A stretch of DNA of 64,000 bases, taken from NCBI RefSeq assembly GCF_043641555.1, contig NZ_JBHZRJ010000002.1, positions 620,001 through 684,000 on the forward strand, given 5' to 3'. This DNA comes from Saccharospirillum alexandrii_A (GTDB lineage Bacteria > Pseudomonadota > Gammaproteobacteria > Pseudomonadales > Natronospirillaceae). Positions 1-8,405 of the stretch are shown here, piece after piece; within the stretch, counting starts at the first letter, position 1, and each line of letters opens with the position of its first letter. The notes under the pieces were generated by a model. That model was not told where the DNA came from and searched no databases. It was given only the letters and a program-made list of their open reading frames with translations. The position numbers were made by a program, and so were the translations under genes.

Positions 1-878
1 TCGACAGGTTCCTTGTGGCCTTTTACGCGCTCATCAATCTTGTCGTAATAGGTATCCGGCGTTGACATGAATTTCATGCCGCGTTCGCGCATAGTTCGCA
101 CGGTCTCATAAATATCTGACGTCGCCAGTGCAATGTGTTGAATGCCTTCGCCTTTGTATTCGCGCAGGTACTCTTCGATCTGGGATTTGTCGTCGCTCGA
201 TTCGTTGATAGGAATACGAATCTTGCCACAGGGAGACGTCATGGCTTTGGATACCAGCCCCGTCAATTTACCTTCGATATCGAAGTAACGAATCTCACGG
301 AAATTACCGATACGTTCATAGAAGCTGGCCCATACGCCCATGTTGCCGCGCTGAACGTTGTGCGTAAGGTGATCGACAAATTCAAGGCCAACGCTGTTCT
401 CGGCCACTTTTTCTTCCCAGCCCGGATAAAACTCGAAATCGATGTCGTAAATCGACGAGCCGTCGTACCGGTCCACAAAATAGAGCGTGCTTTCGCCAAT
501 ACCAAATACTCCCGGGATATTGAGTTCCATCGGGCCAATTTTACCGGTAAAGGGCTTGGCACCTGCTGCAACCGCATGATCCATCGCCTTGGCCGCATTT
601 TTAACCCGCCAGGCCATGCCATTCACACTGGCACCGTGCTGATGCGCAAAATTTTCGGCGTGGGAATTGGGTTCTGCGTTCACGACAAAATTAATATCGC
701 CCTGGCGGTAGAGCCAAACGTTTTTGTTCTTGTGCTTGGCCACTTCAGCAAAGCCCAAACCAAGAAACAGGTCTTTCAGATTCTGAATGCCCTGGGCATC
801 GGGTGCGGTGTACTCGACAAATTCGAAGCCGTCGGTGGCCAGCGGGTTGGCGGTGCCTTGTACCTGCATATCGGTCAT
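1..878 (-). CDS. hpd: 4-hydroxyphenylpyruvate dioxygenase, partial (C-terminus beyond left edge)
   Basis: This gene encodes 4-hydroxyphenylpyruvate dioxygenase, a non-haem Fe(II) enzyme that converts 4-hydroxyphenylpyruvate to homogentisate in tyrosine catabolism. About 292 residues are visible before the window ends; the family is about 350-360 residues. The start is an ATG at 878 with GGAG a few bases upstream, giving MTDMQVQGTANPLATDGFEF. The second half shows the vicinal-oxygen-chelate metal-ligand contexts VDHLTHNV and GEGIQHIALAT. The third ligand (a Glu near the C-terminus) lies outside the window. It is on the same strand as tyrR, phhB and phhA, which fits a Phe-to-Tyr-to-homogentisate route controlled by TyrR. 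A hairpin repeat separates it from tyrR, so it probably has its own promoter. The identification is firm. Confidence 0.93.
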   Translation of the reverse strand, partial: MTDMQVQGTANPLATDGFEFVEYTAPDAQGIQNLKDLFLGLGFAEVAKHKNKNVWLYRQGDINFVVNAEPNSHAENFAHQHGASVNGMAWRVKNAAKAMDHAVAAGAKPFTGKIGPMELNIPGVFGIGESTLYFVDRYDGSSIYDIDFEFYPGWEEKVAENSVGLEFVDHLTHNVQRGNMGVWASFYERIGNFREIRYFDIEGKLTGLVSKAMTSPCGKIRIPINESSDDKSQIEEYLREYKGEGIQHIALATSDIYETVRTMRERGMKFMSTPDTYYDKIDERVKGHKEPV

Positions 879-1149
879 GGTGCGTATCTCCAGTTAAGAC
901 AAAATCTGTTTTTATTGTCAGCGCTGTTCAACTGTCGGAAACGAAGAAAGCGCGCGCTGTTTTAGGCTGGAGAAACTGTGAACCTACCCGGGGCAGAACG
1001 CCAGAGAGTGCCATCAGGTTAGTTGAAGTGCGGTGTCAGCCAATTCCGTAAAGTCTGGCGGACGTTTTTTACAGAGGCTAATAAGTCTATTTATATCAAT
1101 AAGTTACAGAACAACGCTGCCTCTACTACCTATCTAAATGGACGCTTTC

Positions 1150-1390
1150 TGATACAGAGTGCGAACCAGAGTTCGCACGTTACGAGCGACGGATGCCGGT
1201 GGTACCTCTGCGGGGGAGTCCGAAACATGGACTAAAACGCCAGGAGCGTTTTAGCATGAGCGAAGCGAGCCCGAAGGGTGAATCCCATGGAGGGGATTCA
1301 TATTATGCGGTCTAGGCCCCATGGACGGGTTTACGCCGACCCCGCGGAGGTACCACCGGTAGCCGACGCGGGCCATAACCACTCAGTTCA
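1150..1390. repeat. Palindromic intergenic element copy 1 (core orientation B, extended P2 loop)
   Basis: This is the first copy of the window's hairpin-repeat family, in the 521-base gap between hpd and tyrR. P1 arms lie at 1196-1215 (CCGGTGGTACCTCTGCGGGG) and 1340-1359, pairing at 20 of 20 positions with one G-T wobble. The flanks continue the stem (GCGACGG left, CCGACGCGG right). The core reads in orientation B, ending TTTACGCCGACCCC. The P2 loop contains the extra module: CTAAAACGC-CAGGA-GCGTTTTAG hairpin, then a GAATCCC/GGGATTC hairpin. A separate hairpin, GTGCGAA/TTCGCAC, lies at 1159-1178. No gene is supported here; short reading frames in it are by-products of the repeat. Confidence 0.85.
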
Positions 1391-1399
1391 ACAAAGCGC

Positions 1400-2959
1400 T
1401 TATCGCTTGGCGTGTTTGCCGATGCCGTATTCGCGCAGCTTGTTGGCAATGGCCGTGTGCGATACGCCGAGTTTTTTGCCCAGTTGCCGGCTGCTTGGGT
1501 AGGCCGGGTACAGCCGTCGCAACAGGTCGGATTCGAAGCGTTTCATGGCTTCGTCGAGGGAGCCATCGAAGTTTTCTTCGGCATAGCCCCAGCCGCTGGT
1601 AAAGCTGGGCAGTTGCAGATGCTCGGGCTCGAGTATGTCGCCTTCGGCCAGCGAGACTGCCCGCAACAGGGCGTTCTCCATCTGGCGGACATTACCGGGC
1701 CAGGGGTATTGTTGCAGCGCGTTCTGGCAGGCTCTCGATAACTTGATGCGTCGTCGCTGGGGTTCGGCAAACCGGGCAATAAAACGCTCAGCCATCGGTA
1801 GCACGTCTGACTTGCGATCCCGCAGCGGCGGAATGTGCAGTGTCAGTACATTCAGTCGATAGTAGAGGTCTTCGCGGAACTCCCCTTTATGACCCATGTT
1901 CAACAGGTCTTTCTGGGTTGAACAGATTATGCGCACGTCGGCCCGGTACTCTTTCTCGTCGCCCACCCGCCGGTAGGTGCCATCCTGCAACAGACGCAGA
2001 AACTTGCTTTGCAGCACCTTCGACATATCGCCGATTTCATCCAGGAACACGGTACCGCCTTCCGACAGCTCCAGAATCCCTTTTTTGGCCTGGGTAGCGC
2101 CTTCAAACGCACCTGCCGCATAGCCAAACAGCTCGCTCTCCGCGACGTTATCCGGCAGAGCCGCGCAGTTAAGCACCAGGAAGGGTTTGTCTTTACGCAG
2201 GCTGTGCTGATGACAGGACTTGGCCAGTAATTCCTTACCCGTGCCCGTCTCGCCGGTAATCAGCAACGGTGCATCCAGCCCTGACATGCGTTTGGCCTGG
2301 CGGATCACGCGCTTCATCGACTGGCTTTCAGCGATCAGCATTTCGAACTCACCAGTTTGCTGGTGATAGGCCGTCATCTGCCGACCCAGACGCTCTGGAG
2401 ATTTAAAGGTAATCACACCGCCTGCAAACAGCGTTTCACCACTTTCGGGGCCTTCACCCGGCAGCCAAATTGGGTAAATGTCGGCCAGAAACGTTCGGCC
2501 TTTTAACTGCATGTGGGTCGACTCGGTGGCGGGTTTTTTGCCACCCAGCCATTTGTTGAAATTAAAGCCCTTAACCCAGTTCTTGAGCAGCTTGTTGACC
2601 ACATCGGCATCGGGCAGTTGCAGAATATCCAGCGCCGCCTCGTTGGCGATCACCACATAGCCCTTGCTGTCGATTGAAATCACCGGCTCTGGCAACGTCT
2701 TCAACAGGGTTCGCAGTTCCTGCTGCTCCCGTTCGGTAGGCATATAGGGGATCATCGAGACGTCGTGAATGCCGGGAATCAGGCGAATCTCAGGCATCAG
2801 GTGCTGAAACTCGTCGAACTCAACGGTGGGGAAATTCAGGTAGATCTCACCGCTGGGGTCAATCTCGATACCGCGCAAATCGATCTGGTGATTCACCAGA
2901 ATATCCAGCACCTCGGCACAGATACCAAGACGTTCTTCGCATTCAATTTTCAGCCGCAT
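1400..2959 (-). CDS. tyrR: TyrR/PhhR family transcriptional regulator of aromatic amino-acid metabolism
   Basis: This 519-residue regulator has the TyrR/PhhR architecture: an N-terminal ACT-like domain (about 1-75), a PAS domain (about 80-190), an AAA+ domain (about 205-430) with Walker A GETGTGKE at 236-243 and Walker B-type FLDEIGD, and a C-terminal helix-turn-helix (about 475-515, SSRQLGKKLGVSHTAIANKL). The sigma-54 contact loop, GAFTGA in true sigma-54 activators, reads GAFEGA at 283-288, so the essential Thr is missing. E. coli TyrR also lacks a functional loop and works with sigma-70. The gene lies downstream of phhA-phhB and upstream of hpd on the same strand, the expected targets. A TyrR box upstream suggests autoregulation. 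Confidence 0.92.
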   Translation of the reverse strand: MRLKIECEERLGICAEVLDILVNHQIDLRGIEIDPSGEIYLNFPTVEFDEFQHLMPEIRLIPGIHDVSMIPYMPTEREQQELRTLLKTLPEPVISIDSKGYVVIANEAALDILQLPDADVVNKLLKNWVKGFNFNKWLGGKKPATESTHMQLKGRTFLADIYPIWLPGEGPESGETLFAGGVITFKSPERLGRQMTAYHQQTGEFEMLIAESQSMKRVIRQAKRMSGLDAPLLITGETGTGKELLAKSCHQHSLRKDKPFLVLNCAALPDNVAESELFGYAAGAFEGATQAKKGILELSEGGTVFLDEIGDMSKVLQSKFLRLLQDGTYRRVGDEKEYRADVRIICSTQKDLLNMGHKGEFREDLYYRLNVLTLHIPPLRDRKSDVLPMAERFIARFAEPQRRRIKLSRACQNALQQYPWPGNVRQMENALLRAVSLAEGDILEPEHLQLPSFTSGWGYAEENFDGSLDEAMKRFESDLLRRLYPAYPSSRQLGKKLGVSHTAIANKLREYGIGKHAKR

Positions 2960-3030
2960 GCTGCTCTCCGTTATCTACCGTCTGTACGGTGATCTTGCCG
3001 GAGGCCTAAGCTGCCGCAGAAGCGACCTAT

Positions 3031-3048
3031 TGTCAACTGTTCTTTACA
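3031..3048. promoter_or_regulatory. Predicted TyrR box upstream of tyrR
   Basis: The sequence TGTCAA-CTGTTC-TTTACA matches the known TyrR consensus TGTAAA-N6-TTTACA at 11 of 12 defined positions. It lies 72 bases upstream of the tyrR start, in the gap between phhB and tyrR. The match and position are visible in the sequence; binding and autoregulation are inferred. Confidence 0.65.
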
Positions 3049-3097
3049 GCCTAGTTAACTCACGAGCCGGGGCGCTGACAGCACCCCGCCGTGGCTT

Positions 3098-3439
3098 TCA
3101 CTGCCCTTTTACCAGAGCATCGGTTTTGGCCGCACAAATAAAATCATTGCGATGCAGGCCTTTGATTTTATGTGTCCACCAGGTCACCGTGGCTTTACCC
3201 CATTCGGTAACTATTTCCGGGTGATGCCCTTCCGACTCGGCCAACTCACCAACCTGATTGGTAAAATCCAGAGCGGCGCGGAAGGTTTTAAACTTGAAAC
3301 TGCGTTGCAACTGCAACATGCCGTCACGGGTGATCGGCTGCCAGTCAGGAATGTCTTTAATCAATTCCGCCAATTCATCGTCTGAAACCTGGGGCGCTCC
3401 GGCCTGGCAGGCCTCACAGTGTTCTGCTGCGAGAGTCAT
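3098..3439 (-). CDS. phhB: Pterin-4a-carbinolamine dehydratase
   Basis: This 113-residue protein is a pterin-4a-carbinolamine dehydratase. It recycles the oxidised pterin cofactor after each turnover of phenylalanine hydroxylase. The family signature EGHHPEI lies at about residues 70-76, followed by WWTHKIKGLHRNDFI near the C-terminus. The length is normal for bacterial PhhB. It lies downstream of phhA on the same strand, but a truncated hairpin repeat sits between the two, so cotranscription must cross a stem-loop. In Pseudomonas the order phhA-phhB with phhR nearby is known, and the same logic is preserved here. Confidence 0.93.
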   Translation of the reverse strand: MTLAAEHCEACQAGAPQVSDDELAELIKDIPDWQPITRDGMLQLQRSFKFKTFRAALDFTNQVGELAESEGHHPEIVTEWGKATVTWWTHKIKGLHRNDFICAAKTDALVKGQ

Positions 3440-3450
3440 GCTGTCTCCTT

Positions 3451-3551
3451 AGTTAACTCAAGTTTCGGAGTTTGGGTCACCTGAGAGGCCTTGGCCCGCA
3501 GCGGATGCCGGGTAGGTCCCTGGGCGAACCTCGAAACTTGAATTTGTTAAT
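3451..3551. repeat. Truncated copy of the palindromic element between phhA and phhB
   Basis: The outer arms AACTCAAGTTTCGGAGTTTG (3455-3474) and CGAACCTCGAAACTTG (3525-3540) are nearly complementary and match the outer arms of the full elements. Between them only fragments such as GCGGATGCCGGGTAGGTCCC remain, and the P2/P3 core is missing. I read this as a deletion derivative, or a minimal form, sitting inside the phh unit. Confidence 0.7.
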
Positions 3552-3578
3552 TCATTTAGGTCATAGACCGATACCGGT

Positions 3579-4373
3579 TCACACCGCCTGCTTTTGCTCA
3601 AACCGTGGGGCAAACAAGCCCAGTCGCTTCGCCTCCTGAACGGCCCCCATAATATCCATGCGGGCAATGTCGTAGAGCTGATCTACCGACTCCAGACAGT
3701 AGTAAACCGGCTGCATGATGTCGATGCGATAAGGCGTACGCAGTACCGAGACCAGGTCAAACGGCAACCTCTCGGGCACCTCGCTGTTAAAGGCATAATC
3801 GGTTTCGCCCGGAGACGACAGGATGCCGCCACCGTAAATGGCCCGGTTATCACCCGATTGCAGCAACCCGAATTCGACGGTAAACCAGTACATTCTGGCC
3901 AGGAAGACGCGGTCTTCTTTAGAGGCGTTCAGGCCCAGTTCGCCGTACAGCTGGGTAAAGTCGGCAAAGGCCTGATGCGTCAGCATGGGGCAGTGGCCGA
4001 ATATCTCGTGAAAGATGTCCGGTTCCTGCAGGTAATCGAGTTCACGCTCCGAGCGAATAAAGGTCGCCACCGGGAACTGGCGGCTGGCCAGTAACCGGAA
4101 AAATTCGGAGAAATCGATTAGAGCCGGTACCGGGGCTGTCTTCCAGCCGGTGGCTTTGGTCAACACCGCATCAATTTCGGCCAGTTGCGGTATCCGGTCT
4201 TCGGGCAGGTTCAGGTGCTCCAGGCCATCCAGATACTCTTGGCAGGCCTTACCGGGAATGGCCTTGTTCTGACGACGGACCAGCCGTTGCCATATATCGT
4301 GCTCAGCTGCTTGCCAGGCCACATGCCCCTGAGCATCGGGCTCATGCGCCACATAGCGGCTTGCCTTTGCCAT
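3579..4373 (-). CDS. phhA: Phenylalanine-4-hydroxylase
   Basis: This gene encodes a monomeric bacterial phenylalanine-4-hydroxylase, which makes tyrosine from phenylalanine using Fe(II), O2 and a reduced pterin. The iron ligands are visible: two His in DIFHEIFGHCPML (H122, H127) and Glu in WFTVEFGLL (E167). At 264 residues it is normal for the bacterial enzyme. I chose the ATG at 4373 because AAGGG sits about 7 bases before it; an in-frame GTG at 4382 would add three residues. It leads the phhA-phhB-tyrR block. The pterin needed may come from the folE-folX pair at 39.5-40.5 kb. Confidence 0.94.
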   Translation of the reverse strand: MAKASRYVAHEPDAQGHVAWQAAEHDIWQRLVRRQNKAIPGKACQEYLDGLEHLNLPEDRIPQLAEIDAVLTKATGWKTAPVPALIDFSEFFRLLASRQFPVATFIRSERELDYLQEPDIFHEIFGHCPMLTHQAFADFTQLYGELGLNASKEDRVFLARMYWFTVEFGLLQSGDNRAIYGGGILSSPGETDYAFNSEVPERLPFDLVSVLRTPYRIDIMQPVYYCLESVDQLYDIARMDIMGAVQEAKRLGLFAPRFEQKQAV

Positions 4374-4611
4374 TGTATTCACCCTTATCTTTTTTGTGTT
4401 CGGGATCGGAAACCATGCTGGCCTGTTGGTCCAGTCATCATTTCAACGACAATGATTGAGGCCTCTGTTGTACCTCTGAACCCGTCGGGGCAACAATGGG
4501 GGCGCTGCTGGTCGCGGCCTGGAATTTTGTCAACACTGGTGGACGAACAGCCCGCAGAGCCAGCAATGGCAAGGGGCTGTCAGGAGAGAGTGGCGATGGG
4601 CCTGGCGGGCG

Positions 4612-5664
4612 TCAGGCCGCCTGAATGGACTGAGGGGCGCTGAATTGGACATCCTGCCAAAGCTCGGCAACCAGGTCGGCCACCGATCGGGTTGGATACT
4701 GCTGCAACCAGTCAACAATGGCCTCGGCCACGTTCGGGTAATTCACCAGTTGCCGCTCTCCGGTGGCCAGAAAATAGGCAATAGTCTCGGCGCTCAATTC
4801 CGGCATCACCTGTCCGAGACCCAGTTGCTCGAGTGCAGCAGCGTTGGACGATTGCTCCATTTGGCCGTGCAGGGGTTTAACCAGAATCCGTTTACCCAGG
4901 GCAAGCGCCTCGCTGGTCAACTCAAAACCCGCGTTGCATACCACTGAGCCACACTGGTGCAAAGACACTTTGAATCCGTCGCGGCTGAACCCCCTAACCG
5001 TTACATTGCCGTACTGCCCGGGAGTGAGATCACCACAGTGCATAACAAAACGGGTCCGCTTCAGTGGCGCCAGCAAGTTGATGATGTTGCGGCTGTTTTC
5101 AAACGGCAGATAGATCAGCACAGAATCGAGATCACCGGGCTCCGGCTGTTTTACCGGTTCGATGATGGGTGGCAGTATCTCATTGTCAAAATGATGCCAG
5201 TGTACGCCCAGCCCCAGCGTAACCGGCGCAAACCAGCGCATGATCGCCTCAGACACCACAGAGTGCCCTGCCTTGGGAATATCATGCGCAAAGGCATACT
5301 GATGCCCAATGCCAATACAAGGCACGCCTCGACGACGCGCCGCCCAGGCGACCACCGGTTCAAAATCGGTCAGCACCAGATCGTACTGCTCGGGAGACAG
5401 GGTTCGAATATCGCGCCACAAGTCGCTCATGGAGGCGTCGTTCATGGTGCGACGCATGTCAATTTTACCGTTGTGAACCTGGAAGGTCAGACCACGAAAA
5501 CAATGAAAGTTGCCAAAGCCTTCCATATCAAACAGCTTTTCGCGCTCCCGGCCGGAAAAGACCCAGTCGACCTCAATACCGCGAGATGCCATTGCCTCGG
5601 CCATGACCCGAGCACGGGTAATGTGCCCATTACCGGTTCCCTGAACACCGTATAAAACCTTCAT
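4612..5664 (-). CDS. MJ1255/VC2487 family glycosyltransferase
   Basis: This 350-residue protein begins MKVLYGVQGTGNGHITRARV, the glycine-rich N-terminal loop of GT-B glycosyltransferases of the MJ1255/VC2487 group. The C-terminal half has the acceptor/donor region GSVVCNAGFELTSEALALGK, like the MurG-type HGGxxT site. The frame stays open well upstream, but that part only shadows the PAP2 gene. The real start is the ATG at 5664, which overlaps the PAP2 stop codon in a TGATG junction, implying translational coupling. The substrate is unknown. Pairing with a membrane lipid phosphatase suggests glycolipid or polyprenyl-linked sugar metabolism, which is inference. Confidence 0.85.
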   Translation of the reverse strand: MKVLYGVQGTGNGHITRARVMAEAMASRGIEVDWVFSGREREKLFDMEGFGNFHCFRGLTFQVHNGKIDMRRTMNDASMSDLWRDIRTLSPEQYDLVLTDFEPVVAWAARRRGVPCIGIGHQYAFAHDIPKAGHSVVSEAIMRWFAPVTLGLGVHWHHFDNEILPPIIEPVKQPEPGDLDSVLIYLPFENSRNIINLLAPLKRTRFVMHCGDLTPGQYGNVTVRGFSRDGFKVSLHQCGSVVCNAGFELTSEALALGKRILVKPLHGQMEQSSNAAALEQLGLGQVMPELSAETIAYFLATGERQLVNYPNVAEAIVDWLQQYPTRSVADLVAELWQDVQFSAPQSIQAA

Positions 5665-6203
5665 CACAGCCACCCCTGCGTTGCGAACAAACCAAGCATG
5701 CCATAACCGACCAGACTGCCCAGGCACGCGCCGACCAGGGTATCTGTGGGGAAATGCACGCCGAGAAAAATACGAGAACCGGCGACGCCTGCGGACCAGA
5801 GCAGCAGAAAGGGCAGCAAGGCGGGTAGCTGACTGGCCACCACAAACGTAAACAGGAAAGCGCCGGAAGTATGGCCGGATGGAAAACTGAACTTGTCGGA
5901 AGGAATGATAAAACTGGTGAATTCGTCCAGAGCCTGTTGCGGACGATTGCGCCGGCAGGTGTTCTTCAGCACCCAGTAGATGCTGCGCTCCAGACCAAAG
6001 GCCCAGAACGCCAGCGTCGCCAGGGCAAGGCCTGAATCGCGTTGCACCAGGGCGTAGAAAGCAAAGAACAACAGGTACATCCAGCCATCGGCCGTTCTGG
6101 ACACCGCCCGGCTCAGCGCCGTCATTTGCTCGCGTCGACGCCTTGCCATGCACCAGTTAAACGTCTGGATGTCGAGATGCTGAATCGTCTGCAACCATTT
6201 CAT
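5664..6203 (-). CDS. PAP2-superfamily membrane phosphatase
   Basis: This 179-residue integral membrane protein carries the three PAP2 motifs: KNTCRRNRP (motif 1 type), FPSGHT (motif 2, catalytic His) and SRIFLGVHFPTD (motif 3). Several hydrophobic segments fit the usual multi-helix fold. Family members dephosphorylate undecaprenyl pyrophosphate, phosphatidylglycerol phosphate or phosphatidic acid, and the substrate cannot be told from sequence. It is translationally coupled to the glycosyltransferase behind it through a TGATG junction. The uppP gene at 25 kb is an unrelated second undecaprenyl-diphosphatase family, so redundancy is possible. Confidence 0.87.
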   Translation of the reverse strand: MKWLQTIQHLDIQTFNWCMARRRREQMTALSRAVSRTADGWMYLLFFAFYALVQRDSGLALATLAFWAFGLERSIYWVLKNTCRRNRPQQALDEFTSFIIPSDKFSFPSGHTSGAFLFTFVVASQLPALLPFLLLWSAGVAGSRIFLGVHFPTDTLVGACLGSLVGYGMLGLFATQGWL

Positions 6204-6293
6204 AATAAACCTCCATCGTTCAGAGCCTTATTATTCAGCTTCAGATGTCAGCTATCTGACAATTGCGTGAACCTTCAATGACACTGGGCGGTA

Positions 6294-6731
6294 TCAGGCC
6301 GGCGGCAACTCGGCAGGCTTGAACGTGGAGGTTTCAAATGCGGCTTGCAATTGCTCTACCCGGTGACGCAATGCATGCCGGCTGTAGGCTTTGGGCGGCA
6401 CAGCGCCCCAAACGGGATTCGGCCAGGCGGCGTCGTCCTGCTTGCGCATCACATGGTGAATGTGCAATTGCGGAACGACATTCCCCAGCGCTGCGATGTT
6501 CATTTTATCGCCGTTGTAGGTAGCCATCAGGCGCTCGGCCACAAACGAGCTTTCCCAGATCAACTGTTCCTGATCGTCGACATCCAACTGGTAGATCTCG
6601 CTGATGCCCTCACGCTGAGGCACCAGAATCAGCCAGGGGTAATTGGCATCTTTCATCAGCAGAATGCGGCTGACCATCAGCGAGCCTACTTCCACACAAT
6701 CATTTTGCAGTCGATAATCCAGTTCAAACAT
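6294..6731 (-). CDS. HIT (histidine triad) family protein
   Basis: This 145-residue protein has a HIT-like domain with the motif QLHIHHVMR at about residues 90-98, which resembles the histidine-triad nucleotide-binding signature HxHxHxx with altered spacing. Around it are the typical features LVPQREGISEIYQL and an acidic helix. HIT proteins are nucleotide hydrolases or transferases, but no substrate can be assigned. It stands alone, downstream of a divergently transcribed GNAT-like gene that shares its upstream region (6732-6843). Confidence 0.82.
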   Translation of the reverse strand: MFELDYRLQNDCVEVGSLMVSRILLMKDANYPWLILVPQREGISEIYQLDVDDQEQLIWESSFVAERLMATYNGDKMNIAALGNVVPQLHIHHVMRKQDDAAWPNPVWGAVPPKAYSRHALRHRVEQLQAAFETSTFKPAELPPA

Positions 6732-6843
6732 GATGTCCTCCTTCGACCGGTCATTCTACCTTAAGCGGCCCGGGCATTGCGATGTCGGCTTGGAACCTGT
6801 CTGGCTGTCCCTATAATAACCGCACGTTTTTTGGAAACCGATT

Positions 6844-7965
6844 ATGCCAACCGTTACCTGGCACGCCCACTGGGCCGCTGCAAGCGGCGCTCAGCACAAC
6901 CCATTCCTGCGGTCTTCGTTTCTATCGACACTTGAGCAAACTGGCGTTTGCAGTGAAAACTCGGGTTGGCAGCCGGAACATCTGAGCCTCAATGAAGGCG
7001 ACCAGACCCTTTGGATGCCGATGTACGCTAAAACGCACTCCTGGGGCGAGTACGTTTTTGACTGGTCCTGGGCGCATGCCTATGAGCAGCACGGCCTGCC
7101 CTACTACCCAAAGCTGGTGGCGGCAATTCCCTATACCCCCTCTCAGGGACCGCGCGCTACCCAACCATTGACTGCAAGCCAGGTGACTACGCTGGCGGGC
7201 GCGATTGAAGACAGGGTTCGGGACCAGGCTTACAGCGGTGCCCATCTGCTGTTTCCGGATACTGAAACGGCCCGGCTCTGGCGTCAAACCGGCTGGGCAG
7301 AACGCTGTGATGTCCAGTTTCACTGGAAAAACCGGAATTACCGGGATTTCGACGACTTTCTTGACCGGTTCAGCTCACGTAAACGCAAGAATACCCGCAA
7401 GGAACGCCGCTCCATTGCCGACCAGGGCCTCAGTTTGCGTTGCTTTGAAGGCACCGACATCAGCCTGGACACACTGCATCGCTTTTATGTGTTTTACCAC
7501 GCCACCTATCTGAAACGGGGCCGTCAGGGCTACCTGAACCGGGCGTTTTTTGAGCAATTGCTGGCCCGCCAACCTGAAACCCTGGTGCTTTTCATGGCCT
7601 ACGAGGGTGAGGAAGCCGTGGCCGGTGCCCTCTGCTTTCGCGACAATACCTCGCTCTATGGTCGTTACTGGGGGTGCCTGGCCGAATACAACAACCTGCA
7701 CTTTGAAACCTGCTACTACCAGGGCATCGACTACTGCATCCGCAACGGCCTGCAGCGTTTCGACCCGGGCACCCAGGGCGAGCACAAGGTTGCGCGAGGT
7801 TTCGAGCCGACTCTGACCCACTCTTTCCACTGGCTGGCACATCCGGACTTCAGAGACGCAGTGCAACGCTTTTGTGACGAAGAAGCAGAGATGGTGGCAC
7901 ACTACCGCCAGCAAATGATGGAAGCCCTGCCCTTTAAAGCCACCGCGGATGGAGAATCGCCATGA
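6844..7965 (+). CDS. GNAT/FemAB-like protein (DUF482, 'peptidogalycan biosynthesis' family)
   Basis: This 373-residue protein matches the DUF482 family, related to FemAB/GNAT acyltransferases. Characteristic stretches are MPMYAKTHSWGEYVFDWSWA near residue 60, SSRKRKNTRKERR near 180 and RFDPGTQGEHKVARGFEPT near 315. The family is widespread in proteobacteria and its biochemical role is not established, although databases often call it peptidogalycan biosynthesis. Its stop overlaps the next gene's start (ATGA), so the two are probably translated together. A promoter is likely in the short gap shared with the HIT gene. Confidence 0.83.
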   Translation: MPTVTWHAHWAAASGAQHNPFLRSSFLSTLEQTGVCSENSGWQPEHLSLNEGDQTLWMPMYAKTHSWGEYVFDWSWAHAYEQHGLPYYPKLVAAIPYTPSQGPRATQPLTASQVTTLAGAIEDRVRDQAYSGAHLLFPDTETARLWRQTGWAERCDVQFHWKNRNYRDFDDFLDRFSSRKRKNTRKERRSIADQGLSLRCFEGTDISLDTLHRFYVFYHATYLKRGRQGYLNRAFFEQLLARQPETLVLFMAYEGEEAVAGALCFRDNTSLYGRYWGCLAEYNNLHFETCYYQGIDYCIRNGLQRFDPGTQGEHKVARGFEPTLTHSFHWLAHPDFRDAVQRFCDEEAEMVAHYRQQMMEALPFKATADGESP

Positions 7966-8381
7966 AGTATCTGCACACCATGATTCGCGTCACCGACCTC
8001 GACGCCTCACTGCATTTCTACTGTGACCTGCTCGGTCTGCAGGAGGTTCGCCGCAAAGACGTACCCGCCGGCAAGTTCACCCTGGTGTTTCTCGCCACCG
8101 AACCCGGCGAGCCGGAAGTCGAACTGACCTATAACTGGGAGTCGGATGAAGTGCTCGGCGGCGGCCGGAACTTTGGCCACCTGGCCTACCGCGTCGACGA
8201 CATCTACGCCCTGTGCCAACACCTGCAGGACAACGGCGTCGCCATTCTGCGCCCACCCCGCGACGGCCACATGGCCTTCGTGCGCAGCCCGGACAACATC
8301 TCGATAGAGCTGCTACAAGAAGGCGACGCCCTACCCAGCCAGGAACCCTGGGCATCAATGCCCAACCAGGGCGAGTGGTAG
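7962..8381 (+). CDS. VOC family protein, lactoylglutathione lyase-like
   Basis: This 139-residue protein is a vicinal-oxygen-chelate protein closest to glyoxalase I. The four metal-ligand contexts of GloA are present: His5 in MKYLHTMIRV, Glu in PEVELTYNW, His in FGHLAYRVDD and Glu in ISIELLQ. Glyoxalase I converts the methylglyoxal-glutathione hemithioacetal to S-lactoylglutathione. It overlaps the previous gene by four bases (ATGA). The coupling to a DUF482 gene is unusual for gloA, so another VOC substrate is possible. The symbol is left blank for that reason. Confidence 0.82.
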   Translation: MKYLHTMIRVTDLDASLHFYCDLLGLQEVRRKDVPAGKFTLVFLATEPGEPEVELTYNWESDEVLGGGRNFGHLAYRVDDIYALCQHLQDNGVAILRPPRDGHMAFVRSPDNISIELLQEGDALPSQEPWASMPNQGEW

Positions 8382-8405
8382 CTGAGGGCTTAGAGCCAAG
8401 AGTCC

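Noticed and set aside
135..965. A 276-codon frame opposite hpd
   Set aside because: It is the complement of a clear 4-hydroxyphenylpyruvate dioxygenase.
4612..6153. A 513-codon frame reaching from the glycosyltransferase back through the PAP2 gene
   Set aside because: The first 160 codons only shadow the PAP2 gene in another frame; the real protein starts at 5664 with a family-typical N-terminus.
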